Assembly (NCBI GenBank): GCA_021772615.1
Contig: JAJFLQ010000063.1
Coordinates: 1 to 64,000, forward strand
Direction of reading: 5' to 3'
Origin: Verrucomicrobiota bacterium
GTDB lineage: Bacteria > Verrucomicrobiota > Lentisphaeria > JABSQK01 > JAJFLO01
DNA length: 64,000 nucleotides
The notes under the pieces were generated by a model. That model was not told the origin of the DNA, did not search any database, and worked only from the letters and a program-made list of their open reading frames with translations. Shown here piece after piece: positions 47,416 to 57,071 of the stretch (position 1 is the first letter of the stretch; each line of letters starts with the position of its first letter). The translations under genes were made by a program, and so were the position numbers.

Positions 47416-48642
47416 TCAATGTTCTTGCGACGATCCCCCGCGCCCGACACGCTGCGGGGACAAGCGGTTGCAGGCGTCCTGATACTCGGCGGTGGTATTG
47501 ACATTGGTCAACGCATCGGAATGGATTTGTTCAAGAATGCAGACAGGTTTATTCATCAACACTTTGCGCGGGCAACGGTAGCCAAGCGCAGCGAACTGCA
47601 TGAAAGAAAGCACGCTCTTGGGCTCATACACGGCACATAGCGGCTCGGGCATTCCGTCGCTGGTACTGCGAAACGCGGTCGCCATCCGGTAGGCGCATCG
47701 GTTCCGGAGTAAGTGGGCGATCGTGGCATTGTCGACAAAGGGCAAGTCGCAGGCAAGCACGAGCCAGGCGGCATTCGGGTGTTCATGGAGCGCCGTGAGG
47801 ATGCCGCCCATCGGGCCGAAATCGACATAGCGGTCGTGAAGTTGCGGCAGGCCCGAGTGTCCCGCTGCCTCAGCCTGATCCTGCCGATTCGAGATGTACA
47901 CCTTCTCGCAGTGCGGGGTCAGTACGTCGAAGCAGTACTTGGCCTGAGATTTTCCATGAAACTGCAACGCCGCCTTGTCGCGTCGCATGCGGGTACTGCG
48001 CCCACCCGTCAGCACCAGTCCATGTATCGGGATGCGTAGTATGCGATTATTGAAAAACGCATCAATTGCCTGCCTTAGAGCGGCAATGTCATCGTTGCGC
48101 ACGTACGGTGCATTCTGGTTCAGGAATCGCGGCCTCTCCCCGGTCTGGCCGCAGTACGTCACCAGCGGCTGACGTAACGCCTGCCCTGCGCCGTCGAGTT
48201 TGGTCGTATCGATACTGTCGACATGCACGATTTGCGGCAGCCCGCGTGTCGTGGCGCCGTCGTCATCCTCCACCAGTACGATATCTGCAGCCGAACAGGC
48301 GAATGGCGCGCCAAAGCGATCAGGGAGCGGTATGCAAAGGCCGGCGCGACCTCGTTGCGGCTGTACCGGACACATCATGTGTGGAGCCTCCGAATGTGTC
48401 GATCCGGACTGATATGGCGCCGTTGACGAGCCGGCTGTGGCGGCCGCACCAAGCGTCACGACCGCGATCGTGCGATCGCCGGAATACGCGGTCACAAGTG
48501 CATCAATCTGCCGTAAGCGCGTTGGTCTGTCGGCGCCGACAATCGCGATCTCGAAAGGGTTATAGCGGTACGCGACCGCGGGATGCGAAGCGTTGCGCGA
48601 GGTTGCTTCTCCACCGCCACATCCGTGTGACACCTCAGACAT
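47416..48642 (-). CDS. mobA: MobA with degenerate MobB-like N-terminal half
   Basis: 408 residues. The C-terminal half (about 208-400) is MobA: GLVLTGGRSTRMRRDKAAL (nucleotide site), ACDLPFV (metal Asp) and GMPEPLCAVY. It attaches GMP to molybdopterin to give the MGD cofactor. The N-terminal ~200 residues follow the MobB pattern (EIAIVGADRP..., then ADIVLVEDDDGATTRGLPQIV), but the P-loop GxxGxGKT is lost (GADRPTRLRQID), so GTP binding there is doubtful. The ATG at 48642 overlaps moaC by 8 bp; a longer frame upstream lies inside moaC. Confidence 0.82.
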   Translation of the reverse strand: MSEVSHGCGGGEATSRNASHPAVAYRYNPFEIAIVGADRPTRLRQIDALVTAYSGDRTIAVVTLGAAATAGSSTAPYQSGSTHSEAPHMMCPVQPQRGRAGLCIPLPDRFGAPFACSAADIVLVEDDDGATTRGLPQIVHVDSIDTTKLDGAGQALRQPLVTYCGQTGERPRFLNQNAPYVRNDDIAALRQAIDAFFNNRILRIPIHGLVLTGGRSTRMRRDKAALQFHGKSQAKYCFDVLTPHCEKVYISNRQDQAEAAGHSGLPQLHDRYVDFGPMGGILTALHEHPNAAWLVLACDLPFVDNATIAHLLRNRCAYRMATAFRSTSDGMPEPLCAVYEPKSVLSFMQFAALGYRCPRKVLMNKPVCILEQIHSDALTNVNTTAEYQDACNRLSPQRVGRGGSSQEH

Positions 48643-49144
48643 CGGTCGCTGTCGTCGTGGTGGTGTCATCGCCGAAATCCGACTTACCGCCGTATTTGGC
48701 GACGAGCCGAATGTCGCGAATGACGATGTCGTGGGACAACGCCTTGCACATGTCATATACCGTCAACGCGGCGACGGTGGCGCCTGTGAGCGCCTCCATC
48801 TCGACGCCGGTTTTGTAGTGGACAACCGTGCGGCATTGGATAACCGCCTCGTCGGCACCGTTGACGGCGATGGTAATCTTACAGTCTTCAAGCTGCAGCG
48901 GGTGGCAGAACGGGATTAATTCCGGCGTCTTCTTGCATGCCATGGTACCAGCGATAATCGCGGTCTGAAATACCGGTCCTTTGGGGCCGGCAATGTCGCC
49001 GTCGGCCAGATTTGCCATTACGGCGCCTGGTAGCCACACCCGCGCCTGCGCGACGGCGATGCGGCGCGAAACTGTCTTGCCGCTCACATCGACCATTGCA
49101 GGTCGGTTGTCGGCATCGAGATGTGAAAATCCGGCAGTGCTCAT
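48635..49144 (-). CDS. moaC: MoaC, cyclic pyranopterin monophosphate synthase
   Basis: 169 residues from the ATG giving MSTAGFSHLDADNRPAMVDV. Classic landmarks: MVDVSGK, AGTMACKKTPELIPFCHPL, and KTGVEMEALTGATVAALTVYDMCKAL with the catalytic Lys in VAKYGGKS. It makes cPMP from the MoaA product. moaA is not visible. The C-terminus has an unusual run of Asp and Thr (GDDTTTTTATDV). First gene of a pair with the mobA fusion. Confidence 0.95.
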   Translation of the reverse strand: MSTAGFSHLDADNRPAMVDVSGKTVSRRIAVAQARVWLPGAVMANLADGDIAGPKGPVFQTAIIAGTMACKKTPELIPFCHPLQLEDCKITIAVNGADEAVIQCRTVVHYKTGVEMEALTGATVAALTVYDMCKALSHDIVIRDIRLVAKYGGKSDFGDDTTTTTATDV

Positions 49145-49319
49145 GGCCGTCAATATGCCATACCGCGGCCGGAACGACAAACCGGGATTTGGGCCAAATC
49201 AACCAGAGGCAGCTTGAAGCGGGACGGTCTGCCCGAATAGTACGGCAACGTGGGCATATTTGGCGGCGGTTCGCAATTCCGCGAGCGATGCCGCTTTCCT
49301 GCTTGAACCGGGGCATGGT

Positions 49320-50900
49320 ATGAATCCTATTCTTCAAACCATTGGCGGTCTGGGGCATTTCCTGTTTGGAATGGCTGTGATGACGTCCGGCCTGCGAAAG
49401 CTTGCCGGCGACCGGTTGCATCGGTGGATCGGCCGCGTAACGCGCACACCGCTTTCCGGCGTGGTGACGGGCACGGTTGTCACTGCGCTGGTACAGTCGT
49501 CGAGCGCAACGACGGTCGCGGCTGTTGGTTTTGTCGGCGCCGGTTTGCTGACCTTTCCGCAGGCGCTGGGTGTCTTGTTTGGGGCCAACATAGGAACGAC
49601 CGTGACAGGATGGGCGATCGCCCTTATCGGCTTCAAGCTCCAACTCGGGGCGGTCGCCTTGCCCCTGCTGTTCGTTGCGGCAGTCTTGTACTTGGCGAAG
49701 AGCCGCCGCCGGTGCAGAGGGGCCGGAAAGGCGTTGGCCGGATTCGCGTTGATCTTTCTCGGCATCGCTTACCTGCAGAGTGGCTTGACCGGCGCTCGCG
49801 ATCTGATCGATCTATCCGCCTACGACGCGCGTGGTGTCGGAGGACGGCTTGTGCTGCTGCTGGTGGGCGTCATGATCACCCTCATCACGCAGTCGTCGAG
49901 CGCAACGGTTGCGGCGGCACTTACTGCGCTCAATACCGGTGTGTTTGACCTGCCTCAGGCAGCTGCAGCGATTATCGGCGCCGACATCGGGACGACGGCG
50001 ACAGCCGGCCTGTCCACGATCGGCGGCAACACGGGATCGCGCCGAACGGGTTTCGCGCACGTGATCTATAACCTGATGACCGGTTGCGGCGCCTTTTTGG
50101 CCATGCCTGCTTTTCTTTGGGCGTGTCGCAGCATCAGTCCCAATACGGTCGCGTCGGCACCGGAATTCGTCGCCGTCGCGTTTCACACCACGTTCAACGT
50201 GATTGGCGTCGCGGTGGCACTGCCCTTCACGCATAGGTTTGCACGGTTGATCGAGCGAATTTTCCCGGAGCAGGAGGATGCGCTGGTTGCAGCTCTCGAT
50301 GAAAGGCTTGTCGGTGATCCGGACGCAGCGGCGGATGCGCTCGAGTCATCCTGCCGGGCGACGCTGGCGGCGGGCTTGCGGGCATCCGCGGTACGGTTGT
50401 CCGGTGTTAGCGATACGTCTGCGATCGTGCTATTCTCTTCAATCTTGGACGCCTGCACGCAGGCGCGTGCGTTCGCCGTAAAAATTGGTGCAGTGACCGC
50501 TGGGAACGAGATCAATGCACACCGACTATTTGCTCTTATCCACCTTATCGATCATGGAGAGCGTCTGGTGCAGCGTGCCGGGACGTTCGATCGCTTCGAC
50601 GAGCCGTTGGCGATGGGCCACCTACAGGATCAAGCTGCGACGATCGCCCTTGGCTTCACGTCGCTTGCGGACCAGATCGAGTCCGGCGCAACAATAGATG
50701 TATTGCTCACCTTGCAAACCGCGGCCCAGGAAGTTGACGAAATAATTCCGAAAATCCGGCGAGACTTAATCACCAGCGCGACGCGCGGAAGCGTGTCTGC
50801 GGAGGCTCTCGATCGGGCTCTCGACTCTGCGCGTTGGCTCCAGCGCATGACGCACCACGGCGCAAAGATCGCGGAGTACTCCACCAGACTGGAAAGGTAA
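49320..50900 (+). CDS. Na/Pi cotransporter (PNaS family) with PhoU-like tail
   Basis: 526 residues. Two PNaS repeats, each with a QSSSAT motif (VQSSSATTVAAVGFVGAG and TQSSSATVAAALTAL), form the substrate site. About nine membrane helices run to residue ~305. The soluble C-terminal ~200 residues are PhoU-like helices. The family imports phosphate with sodium. Divergent from moaC. The ATG at 49320 gives a start typical for the family (MNPILQTIGGLGHFLFGMAVM). Confidence 0.9.
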   Translation: MNPILQTIGGLGHFLFGMAVMTSGLRKLAGDRLHRWIGRVTRTPLSGVVTGTVVTALVQSSSATTVAAVGFVGAGLLTFPQALGVLFGANIGTTVTGWAIALIGFKLQLGAVALPLLFVAAVLYLAKSRRRCRGAGKALAGFALIFLGIAYLQSGLTGARDLIDLSAYDARGVGGRLVLLLVGVMITLITQSSSATVAAALTALNTGVFDLPQAAAAIIGADIGTTATAGLSTIGGNTGSRRTGFAHVIYNLMTGCGAFLAMPAFLWACRSISPNTVASAPEFVAVAFHTTFNVIGVAVALPFTHRFARLIERIFPEQEDALVAALDERLVGDPDAAADALESSCRATLAAGLRASAVRLSGVSDTSAIVLFSSILDACTQARAFAVKIGAVTAGNEINAHRLFALIHLIDHGERLVQRAGTFDRFDEPLAMGHLQDQAATIALGFTSLADQIESGATIDVLLTLQTAAQEVDEIIPKIRRDLITSATRGSVSAEALDRALDSARWLQRMTHHGAKIAEYSTRLER

Positions 50901-50922
50901 TACGCGATCGCCGGTCGCTCGC

Positions 50923-53133
50923 TCACTGCGCATCCCTATGGGCCATCATTTCTGCGAGGTCGGTGACGATGCGCATGGCTTCCTGGAGTGCGGCGTCAGC
51001 CTCGCGTCGTTCATGGCGGCGGAAGGTCTGTTTCCACGTTTTCTGGTTGCGCTCATATTCCTTGCGCGTTTCCAGATGCAGCGACAGGAGGCGCGGGCGT
51101 TTTTGGGCTTTGTAGGACGCAATGTCATCGACCAGCCGCCGATACTGCAGGTTTTCCGACACCCGTAGCTCCGATCGCCGCTGCAACGCGGGGATATATC
51201 GCCCGACGTCGACGATATTGAGTGTTGGCCGCGGGTCAACCGAATCCCAGAACAACGCATTGCGCAATCGCGACTCGCCGATGCTTCGTATGTCCCTCGG
51301 CGACGGCAATATGATATCCGGCGTCACTCCGTTGCGTTGAGTTGATGCACCGGTGACGCGGTAGAATTTGCTCACCGTCAGCTTGAGCGATCCCGGATCA
51401 CGGTTCTTGAACAATGAACTCTTTCGCAGCTGTGGCTTAAGGCTACGGATGTGTTGTACCGTGCCTTTGCCGTGTGTCTTTTCGTCGCCGACGATGACGC
51501 CGCGGTGGTGGTCTTGAATCGCAGCGGCAAAGATCTCGCTGGCCGAGGCGCTGTAGCGGTTTAGCAGCACGGCCAGCGGACCGTCGTAGTGAATTTCCGG
51601 ATCCATATCATTATGCACTTTGACCTGACCATGAACGTTTCGAACCTGAACGACGGGTCCCTCGCGAATGAATAATCCCGCCATCGCGACGGCGTCGGCC
51701 ATGCTCCCGCCGTGATTCGACCGCAGGTCAATTACGACGCCAAGGGTGTCGGGCGTGACAGACTGTTGCAGTCGGTCCCTGATGTCGCGCGCGGAACTTT
51801 GAATTTTTCCGCTGCCTTTACGTCCGGACCTGCCGGTGTAAAACGACGGTAACGAGATAACCACAATTCGATCACGTGCCGCTGACTCGCCGTGTTCCGG
51901 GTTTATCTGTTGGTCCGTGGATTCGAATGCTGACATGTCAGCACTGGGCGTTGGCTCTGTCTCGCCGGCATTGGACGTGTCGGACGCGTCCGCCTCAGAC
52001 GGAGTTGCCGGCGCCGGTGAAGCCGTCGTTGTCGGGGTATCGGCAACCGGGTTGTTCTTGTATTCCGCGGCTTTCGCCTGCCGTCCTTTGAGATCCACCG
52101 TATCTCTGATGATACCAATAATTTCAGGCTCGGCAGCCAAATCCTCGTCTGCGTCGATGACATACAGATTGATCCGGCTTCCCCTTGGGCCGCGAATATA
52201 GCTCACAATCTTTCGCAACGGCAGATTCGCCAGGTCCACGCGCTCGCCGTCTTCTTCTGCGACAGCAACGATGCGGTCGCCCCAGCGCAGCCTGCCGTCC
52301 CGTGCAGACGGTCCGCCGGGCAGCACGCGCACGACAGTTGGCGTTCCGTCGACCACTGTGAGCGCGGCGCCGATACCCTCGAGGGACAAGTTCATTGCGA
52401 TATTAAAGTTGTCACGTGTCGTCGGGGACATATAGGACGAGTGCGGATCATAAACCCTGGCAAGCGACGACAAGTACATCTCCAGCACGTCCGCAGCCGT
52501 GTTTGTGCGGAGATCGCGCAGCTTGCGTTCGTACGATTGAAACACGGTCGCCGCCGCGCTGTCCGAATCGGCAGTCAGGCGGCTTACCAGTACATCGTTC
52601 TTGAATGCCAGACGCCATAATTCGCGGCTGTCCTCGGGCTCCTGGCACCACGATGCACCCGATCGGTTTGGCTGGTAGGATTCGTGCACTGTGAAATCAA
52701 GCGGATTGTCACGCTGTGACTGGATAAAGCTATGCCATTCACCTACCCGCGTTACCAGGGTGCGATACACGTCGAAGGCAAAGTCGATATCGCCTTCGAG
52801 GAGAAAGTCGTCGAGCACCCTGCGGAAACTGGAAAAGTACGCGATGTCTGCCTGGCGAAAGTAAAGGCGCTGCGGGTCGAGGGTACGAATATACTCGTCC
52901 AGCAGATTCGCGGAGATCTCGTCGTCAAGCATATACTGCATATAATGCTCGTGGGCGATAGTCCGCGCAGCGACCCGGGCGATCGTTGATTCCGCCGGCC
53001 CGGCAGTTGGTAATTCAAAGGCCCCGTCCGCCGCCTGCACGGTGGATATCGCGGCAACGACACCGAGACAGGTGCACATGATTGTCGCGCGCCGCGCAAT
53101 GACGAGAATATGACTTGTGGAAAATATGCGCAT
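50923..53133 (-). CDS. prc: Tail-specific periplasmic protease Prc (S41)
   Basis: 736 residues from the ATG at 53133. Signal peptide to about residue 34 (VVAAISTVQAAD). An N-terminal helical domain (YMQYMLDDEISANLLDEYIRTLDPQRLYF) precedes a PDZ domain at about 230-320. A Pro/Thr/Ser/Asp-rich insert (about 350-400) precedes the S41 protease core with Ser in YSASASEIFAAAIQDH and Lys in KTHGKGTVQ, the Ser-Lys dyad. It degrades periplasmic proteins marked at the C-terminus and trims precursors. The low-complexity insert is longer than in E. coli Prc as I remember it. Confidence 0.92.
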   Translation of the reverse strand: MRIFSTSHILVIARRATIMCTCLGVVAAISTVQAADGAFELPTAGPAESTIARVAARTIAHEHYMQYMLDDEISANLLDEYIRTLDPQRLYFRQADIAYFSSFRRVLDDFLLEGDIDFAFDVYRTLVTRVGEWHSFIQSQRDNPLDFTVHESYQPNRSGASWCQEPEDSRELWRLAFKNDVLVSRLTADSDSAAATVFQSYERKLRDLRTNTAADVLEMYLSSLARVYDPHSSYMSPTTRDNFNIAMNLSLEGIGAALTVVDGTPTVVRVLPGGPSARDGRLRWGDRIVAVAEEDGERVDLANLPLRKIVSYIRGPRGSRINLYVIDADEDLAAEPEIIGIIRDTVDLKGRQAKAAEYKNNPVADTPTTTASPAPATPSEADASDTSNAGETEPTPSADMSAFESTDQQINPEHGESAARDRIVVISLPSFYTGRSGRKGSGKIQSSARDIRDRLQQSVTPDTLGVVIDLRSNHGGSMADAVAMAGLFIREGPVVQVRNVHGQVKVHNDMDPEIHYDGPLAVLLNRYSASASEIFAAAIQDHHRGVIVGDEKTHGKGTVQHIRSLKPQLRKSSLFKNRDPGSLKLTVSKFYRVTGASTQRNGVTPDIILPSPRDIRSIGESRLRNALFWDSVDPRPTLNIVDVGRYIPALQRRSELRVSENLQYRRLVDDIASYKAQKRPRLLSLHLETRKEYERNQKTWKQTFRRHERREADAALQEAMRIVTDLAEMMAHRDAQ

Positions 53134-53401
53134 GGTATCGTTTCCGACTGTGTCTCCGTTCGAATGGTTCCCGAGTACCGGTGATTCGACCATCTTCTTG
53201 AATTGCAGCACGTATAATACTATAGTTTTTACACCGTCGCGAAGGCAGACTGCATTCCCGAATTCCGTCGATGACAGGCCAGGCAGTGTGTCATCGTTGC
53301 CGCCTGCGGCACGTGGGCACAAATCAGTAATGCCGTCACCCGGTGCCGGTATTCACTGGCGCTCCGTCTAATTTGAAGAAGTACGATCTTTGGTGATGCC
53401 G

Positions 53402-53731
53402 ATGAAGAACTGGTCATTCAGCCTCGCGATGCTCGTCGTTTATCTTGCGACCTTCCATCTCTGGATGCATCTGTCGCAGTCGTGGATTGTGGTGACGGGC
53501 GTGACCGTATCGTGGGTACTCTACATTGTCCTTCTGCGCATGAAGCGAAAAGGGTATTTCGTAAATGCGTTTGATTTCTTTGCGCACTTTACGGTCGTTC
53601 TCGACATCCTGCTCGAAGCCATTCTGAACCTGGTGCACGACCACTTCGGATTCTATTTGTGCGCCCTTGCCTTTTCGGCCGTAATCGGCGGCTATCGCTA
53701 CAAGAAGCTGCGTGAAACACATGTGAGCTAA
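53402..53731 (+). CDS. Small membrane protein of unknown function
   Basis: 109 residues with three hydrophobic segments (about 4-22, 30-46 and 60-95) and basic loops (LLRMKRKGYF, YRYKKLRE at the end). GGTG six bases upstream supports this ATG; another ATG is two codons earlier. No family recognised. Divergent from prc. Confidence 0.65.
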   Translation: MKNWSFSLAMLVVYLATFHLWMHLSQSWIVVTGVTVSWVLYIVLLRMKRKGYFVNAFDFFAHFTVVLDILLEAILNLVHDHFGFYLCALAFSAVIGGYRYKKLRETHVS

Positions 53732-53960
53732 CGCTCCGCGCGTTAGTCTTTGATATTCGCCTGTTTTCGGTTCCCCGCAGACTGGCTGACTCACTCTCGC
53801 GGTTGAATACCTGACCTGTCCAGTAAATTTTTTGTTGTAATACGCAGCAGAAATTTATACAATGGCTAATGTTCGGTAGATCACAGATGGACCATTGCGT
53901 TTCTTCTGCATGAACCATCCATGGTCATCTCGCAACGTATCTGGACGAGGGGGAATTATC

Positions 53961-54908
53961 ATGATTTATCTGATCTACGCATGTATCGCCGCTGGATTGG
54001 TGTTGCTGCTCCGCGGCGTTCGCGATTATATCGATAGCAATCGTCATCGCGGGCGGAAACCCATAATTCTGGGCGGCGGCATATTTTTCGTATCGGCCTG
54101 GTGCGCCTTTGACATTCTCGTGGCGGTAATGTGCTTTCTGTCCGTCGGTATACCTGCGTTGGTGACTGTCGCCAAGAAAACCAAGGTGGTCTGGGCCCGC
54201 CCGGCAGCCGGTGCTCTGGCCATCATAGGGGTAATCGCTTCCATTGCCAATCTCGCGGTGAACGCGAGTCGTCCCGTGCATGCCGATATTGGGCCGACAG
54301 CGTTGGATCAGCAGATCGAGATTCAAGCCTGTGGCCAGGTACTCGGGGCCGAGCTGGAGCGCGTCGCGCGTACCGATGTCCTTGTGCTGGTGGACGCCAG
54401 TACAGATCGCGCGTTCGCGGATGATTTTGTTAAAGGTCTTACTGCCGGGATCGATTCAACGATGGTTTCGGTGATAACCGAGGAGGTGCGCGCGATTCCC
54501 ATGGACCCGATGGATCGGTTCAATCAGGCGCGTGCCGCCGTGGGCGATAAGATTGATGTTCCGCTGGCGCTGCATCCGCAATGCAAATTGGTCGTAGCGA
54601 TGGTGCCGATTCCAGCTGACTATTTCAATGCGTACATCGACCGTCTCGACGACGCGGATGATGTCGATACCGTCCTCGCGTCACTGCCGAAATTCGTTCT
54701 CGTACATTACCCTACAGCGAACGTTGAAGAACTGTTGAAGCGGGGCCTCGTTGTATCGCTCGTCGTCAACAATCCGACACCGGTAATCTATGATGAATCA
54801 CGTGCGGCCGCAGCCGATATCGACGCCTTGTTCCAGGAAAAATACCTGATGGTCGATTCCGGTAATATATCGCAAATTCAGACCAAATTTCCGCAACTGT
54901 TTAACTAA
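53961..54908 (+). CDS. Membrane-anchored protein of unknown function
   Basis: 315 residues. The ATG after a GGGG site gives MIYLIYACIAAGLVLLLRG. Three hydrophobic helices lie in residues 1-110. The rest (about 115-315) is soluble and alternates beta strands and helices (TDVLVLVDASTDRAFADDFVKGL, KLVVAMVPIPADYF, KFVLVHYPTANVEELLKRG), which could be a Rossmann- or binding-protein-like fold. I do not recognise a family. It lies 43 bp before the LamG prepilin and may share its transcript. Confidence 0.7.
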   Translation: MIYLIYACIAAGLVLLLRGVRDYIDSNRHRGRKPIILGGGIFFVSAWCAFDILVAVMCFLSVGIPALVTVAKKTKVVWARPAAGALAIIGVIASIANLAVNASRPVHADIGPTALDQQIEIQACGQVLGAELERVARTDVLVLVDASTDRAFADDFVKGLTAGIDSTMVSVITEEVRAIPMDPMDRFNQARAAVGDKIDVPLALHPQCKLVVAMVPIPADYFNAYIDRLDDADDVDTVLASLPKFVLVHYPTANVEELLKRGLVVSLVVNNPTPVIYDESRAAAADIDALFQEKYLMVDSGNISQIQTKFPQLFN

Positions 54909-54951
54909 ATGTTCGAATGGTGAAACAACGCCAAAAACGAGGATCTCGACC

Positions 54952-55839
54952 ATGTCTATATATAATATGAAAGGCACCGGCGTGCATCGATTACAGTGCC
55001 GTCGGTTTTCGCTGATTGAATTGCTCGTTGTTATCGCCATCATGTCCATGCTGGTATCGATGCTGATGCCGGCATTGGCGAAATCGCGGACCAAGGCGAA
55101 ATACACGCGCTGGCAAGGTGTCCAGAACAACCTGAAAACCGACGGCGATGCTGCGGTCTTCTTCACGTTCGAGGAACTTGGTAAGCCAGTACTGACAAAT
55201 CTGGCGCTCGGCAAAGTGCTGCAGGACGACGATAAGGTGGAGTACTACAGCGGGGTCATTGGCGGCGCCACGTGGGTGGAGGATGGTGGCCGGTGGCCGG
55301 GTAAACCGACGCTGTCATTCAGCGGCTTCGGTCTGAAAGAGATAGAAATCGAAAACTACAAAGGGGTCAATGGGGACGGCGACCGCACGATCAGCGCCTG
55401 GATCAGAACAGGTGGCACAGGATTCCAGGGGATCTGTGCGTGGGGAAAATTTTCGGCCGGTGAGTATTTCGAATTTGCGCTCGACAACTCCGGCATATTG
55501 AATGTCTGGAATTTCGCCGGCAGCGTCTTTGGAAATACCAAGTTGAACGATAATGAATGGCACCATGTGGCTGCCGTATTTGAGAACGATGGGACGCCGG
55601 ATATGTCGGAGGTTGTGCTGTACGTCGACGGCCGCGTCGATGCCGAAGTGGGCGGCGCACCGGCACCGAGCAGCTCCTCGGCCGGTCCGATCAATACCAA
55701 TGCGATCGATGGCATGGATGTTCATATCGGTTACACTGCAGGATACCAGTTTCGCGGCAAGATCGATGAAATGGTTATTTACGAAAGTGCGCTGAGCAGC
55801 GGACAGATAAGTGCCATTTATCAGATGGGCAAGCCATGA
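54952..55839 (+). CDS. Prepilin-like protein with LamG-type domain
   Basis: 295 residues. An N-terminal basic leader ends at Arg17-Arg18, followed by the type IV prepilin helix FSLIELLVVIAIMSMLVSMLMPAL, with Glu at mature position 5 (Glu23); Gly is missing at -1. Residues about 75-292 are a concanavalin A-like LamG fold (PTLSFSGFGL, DGDRTISAWIRTGG, DNEWHHVAAVFENDGTPD, RGKIDEMVIYESALSSGQI). Such pseudopilins with LamG are typical of Lentisphaerota/Kiritimatiellota relatives; the role may be adhesion or glycan binding at the cell surface. No other pilus genes are near. A decayed relative lies at 24317. Confidence 0.87.
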   Translation: MSIYNMKGTGVHRLQCRRFSLIELLVVIAIMSMLVSMLMPALAKSRTKAKYTRWQGVQNNLKTDGDAAVFFTFEELGKPVLTNLALGKVLQDDDKVEYYSGVIGGATWVEDGGRWPGKPTLSFSGFGLKEIEIENYKGVNGDGDRTISAWIRTGGTGFQGICAWGKFSAGEYFEFALDNSGILNVWNFAGSVFGNTKLNDNEWHHVAAVFENDGTPDMSEVVLYVDGRVDAEVGGAPAPSSSSAGPINTNAIDGMDVHIGYTAGYQFRGKIDEMVIYESALSSGQISAIYQMGKP

Positions 55840-55920
55840 TCCCTCTCCAGTGACGGCAGCTACGCGATATCGCGAGTATCACGTCAACGTGCATGATCAA
55901 TCTGTGAATCCGTTGCTGTC

Positions 55921-56853
55921 ATGACTATCGATGAGGACGATTTTCTTCGCGATTTATTTCCCCACCTCACCTCGGACGTCTCGATTATTGTCCCTCCGGG
56001 CGACGATTGTGCCGCGATCTGTCTCGCAAACGACGAATACATCCTGGTCACGGTGGATCAGGTAGCGGCAGGTACGCACTATGTGTCTTCAGACGGTTGC
56101 TCGCCGACGTTGCCTGGCGCGGTTGGAAGAAAGCTCGTAGCGCGAAACATCAGCGATATCGCCGCCATGGGGGGACGGCCATGTTATGGACTGTTGGCAC
56201 TGGCTGTGGAGAAGCATTGTGAGCGGCGCTGGTTGGACCAACTCGCACGCGGCGTAACAGACGCTGCGCGCGAGTTCGGGTTCCACATCATTGGCGGCGA
56301 CATCTGTGCAGCACGCGCAGGCGTAGCCGGCCTAACGCTGATCGGCGCCGTCGCCCCGGAACACATCTGCACCCGCAACGGCGCCAGAGCGAATGACGCC
56401 CTGTTCGTGACCGGGTATTTCGGAGCCTCGTTTGCGAGCGGCAAGCACCTGACATTCTCGCCGCGGCTGGATGAAGGCAGGTGGCTCGCGGAGCACGGTT
56501 GCGCTCACGCCATGATCGACGCCAGTGACGGTCTATTAAAAGACTTGCATCGCCTGTGCGCTGCATCCGGCGTTACGGCGGTTATCGATGAGACGACGAT
56601 CCCGCGTACCGTACGTGATGGTGTCTCAGCCTCTGTGGCGAGCGCACTGCTCGACGGCGAGGACTATGAGCTTATCGTCGCCGTGCCGCAACATAAGCAA
56701 CATGACGTGGCGACCCTATGGCCCTTTTGTACCCCACTTACCTGCATCGGCGCCTTCCGACCGGAAGGCAATACGCCATCAGTACGAAACCGAGACGGTG
56801 AGGACCTGCTTTCCACCTTCGGGAAGGGGTTCGAACATTTTACCGCGACATAG
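55921..56853 (+). CDS. thiL: Thiamine-monophosphate kinase ThiL
   Basis: 310 residues of the ThiL/PurM fold: PPGDDCAAICL near the N-terminus (metal/ATP site), VTVDQVAAGTHYV, GRKLVARNISDIAAMGGRP (conserved NLSDIAAMG-like), then GGDICAARAGV and DASDGLLKDLHRL, ending GEDYELIVAVP. It phosphorylates thiamine monophosphate to the diphosphate cofactor. No ribosome binding site is obvious at this ATG. No other thiamine genes are in the window. Confidence 0.9.
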   Translation: MTIDEDDFLRDLFPHLTSDVSIIVPPGDDCAAICLANDEYILVTVDQVAAGTHYVSSDGCSPTLPGAVGRKLVARNISDIAAMGGRPCYGLLALAVEKHCERRWLDQLARGVTDAAREFGFHIIGGDICAARAGVAGLTLIGAVAPEHICTRNGARANDALFVTGYFGASFASGKHLTFSPRLDEGRWLAEHGCAHAMIDASDGLLKDLHRLCAASGVTAVIDETTIPRTVRDGVSASVASALLDGEDYELIVAVPQHKQHDVATLWPFCTPLTCIGAFRPEGNTPSVRNRDGEDLLSTFGKGFEHFTAT

Positions 56854-56892
56854 ATATTACCAATTTGTAATTGTGGAATACGCCTGTTCGCC

Positions 56893-56920
56893 TTGAATCG
56901 AGCGAAAATTTGAGTAAGAT
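56893..56920 (+). promoter_or_regulatory. Possible promoter of the Fis-tailed response regulator
   Basis: TTGAAT (56893-56898) and TAAGAT (56915-56920) with 16 bp between; the start near 56927 would leave a leader of about 145 bases. Confidence 0.3.
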
Positions 56921-57071
56921 AGTACATAAATGTAACAGTTTCATTGCTGCGTTTGTTGCACGCCGCGCAAAATGCCCATGGCTAGCTTTAGCAGTGGCAA
57001 GTTGGTAAGTGCGGATAATGACGCAATAGACATAACGCCTTTTTCGCAAACCCAATAACTAAGGATCTAAC

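Noticed and set aside
48643..48756. N-terminal extension of the MobA fusion
   Set aside because: Lies inside moaC in another frame; the ATG at 48642 gives the usual short overlap.
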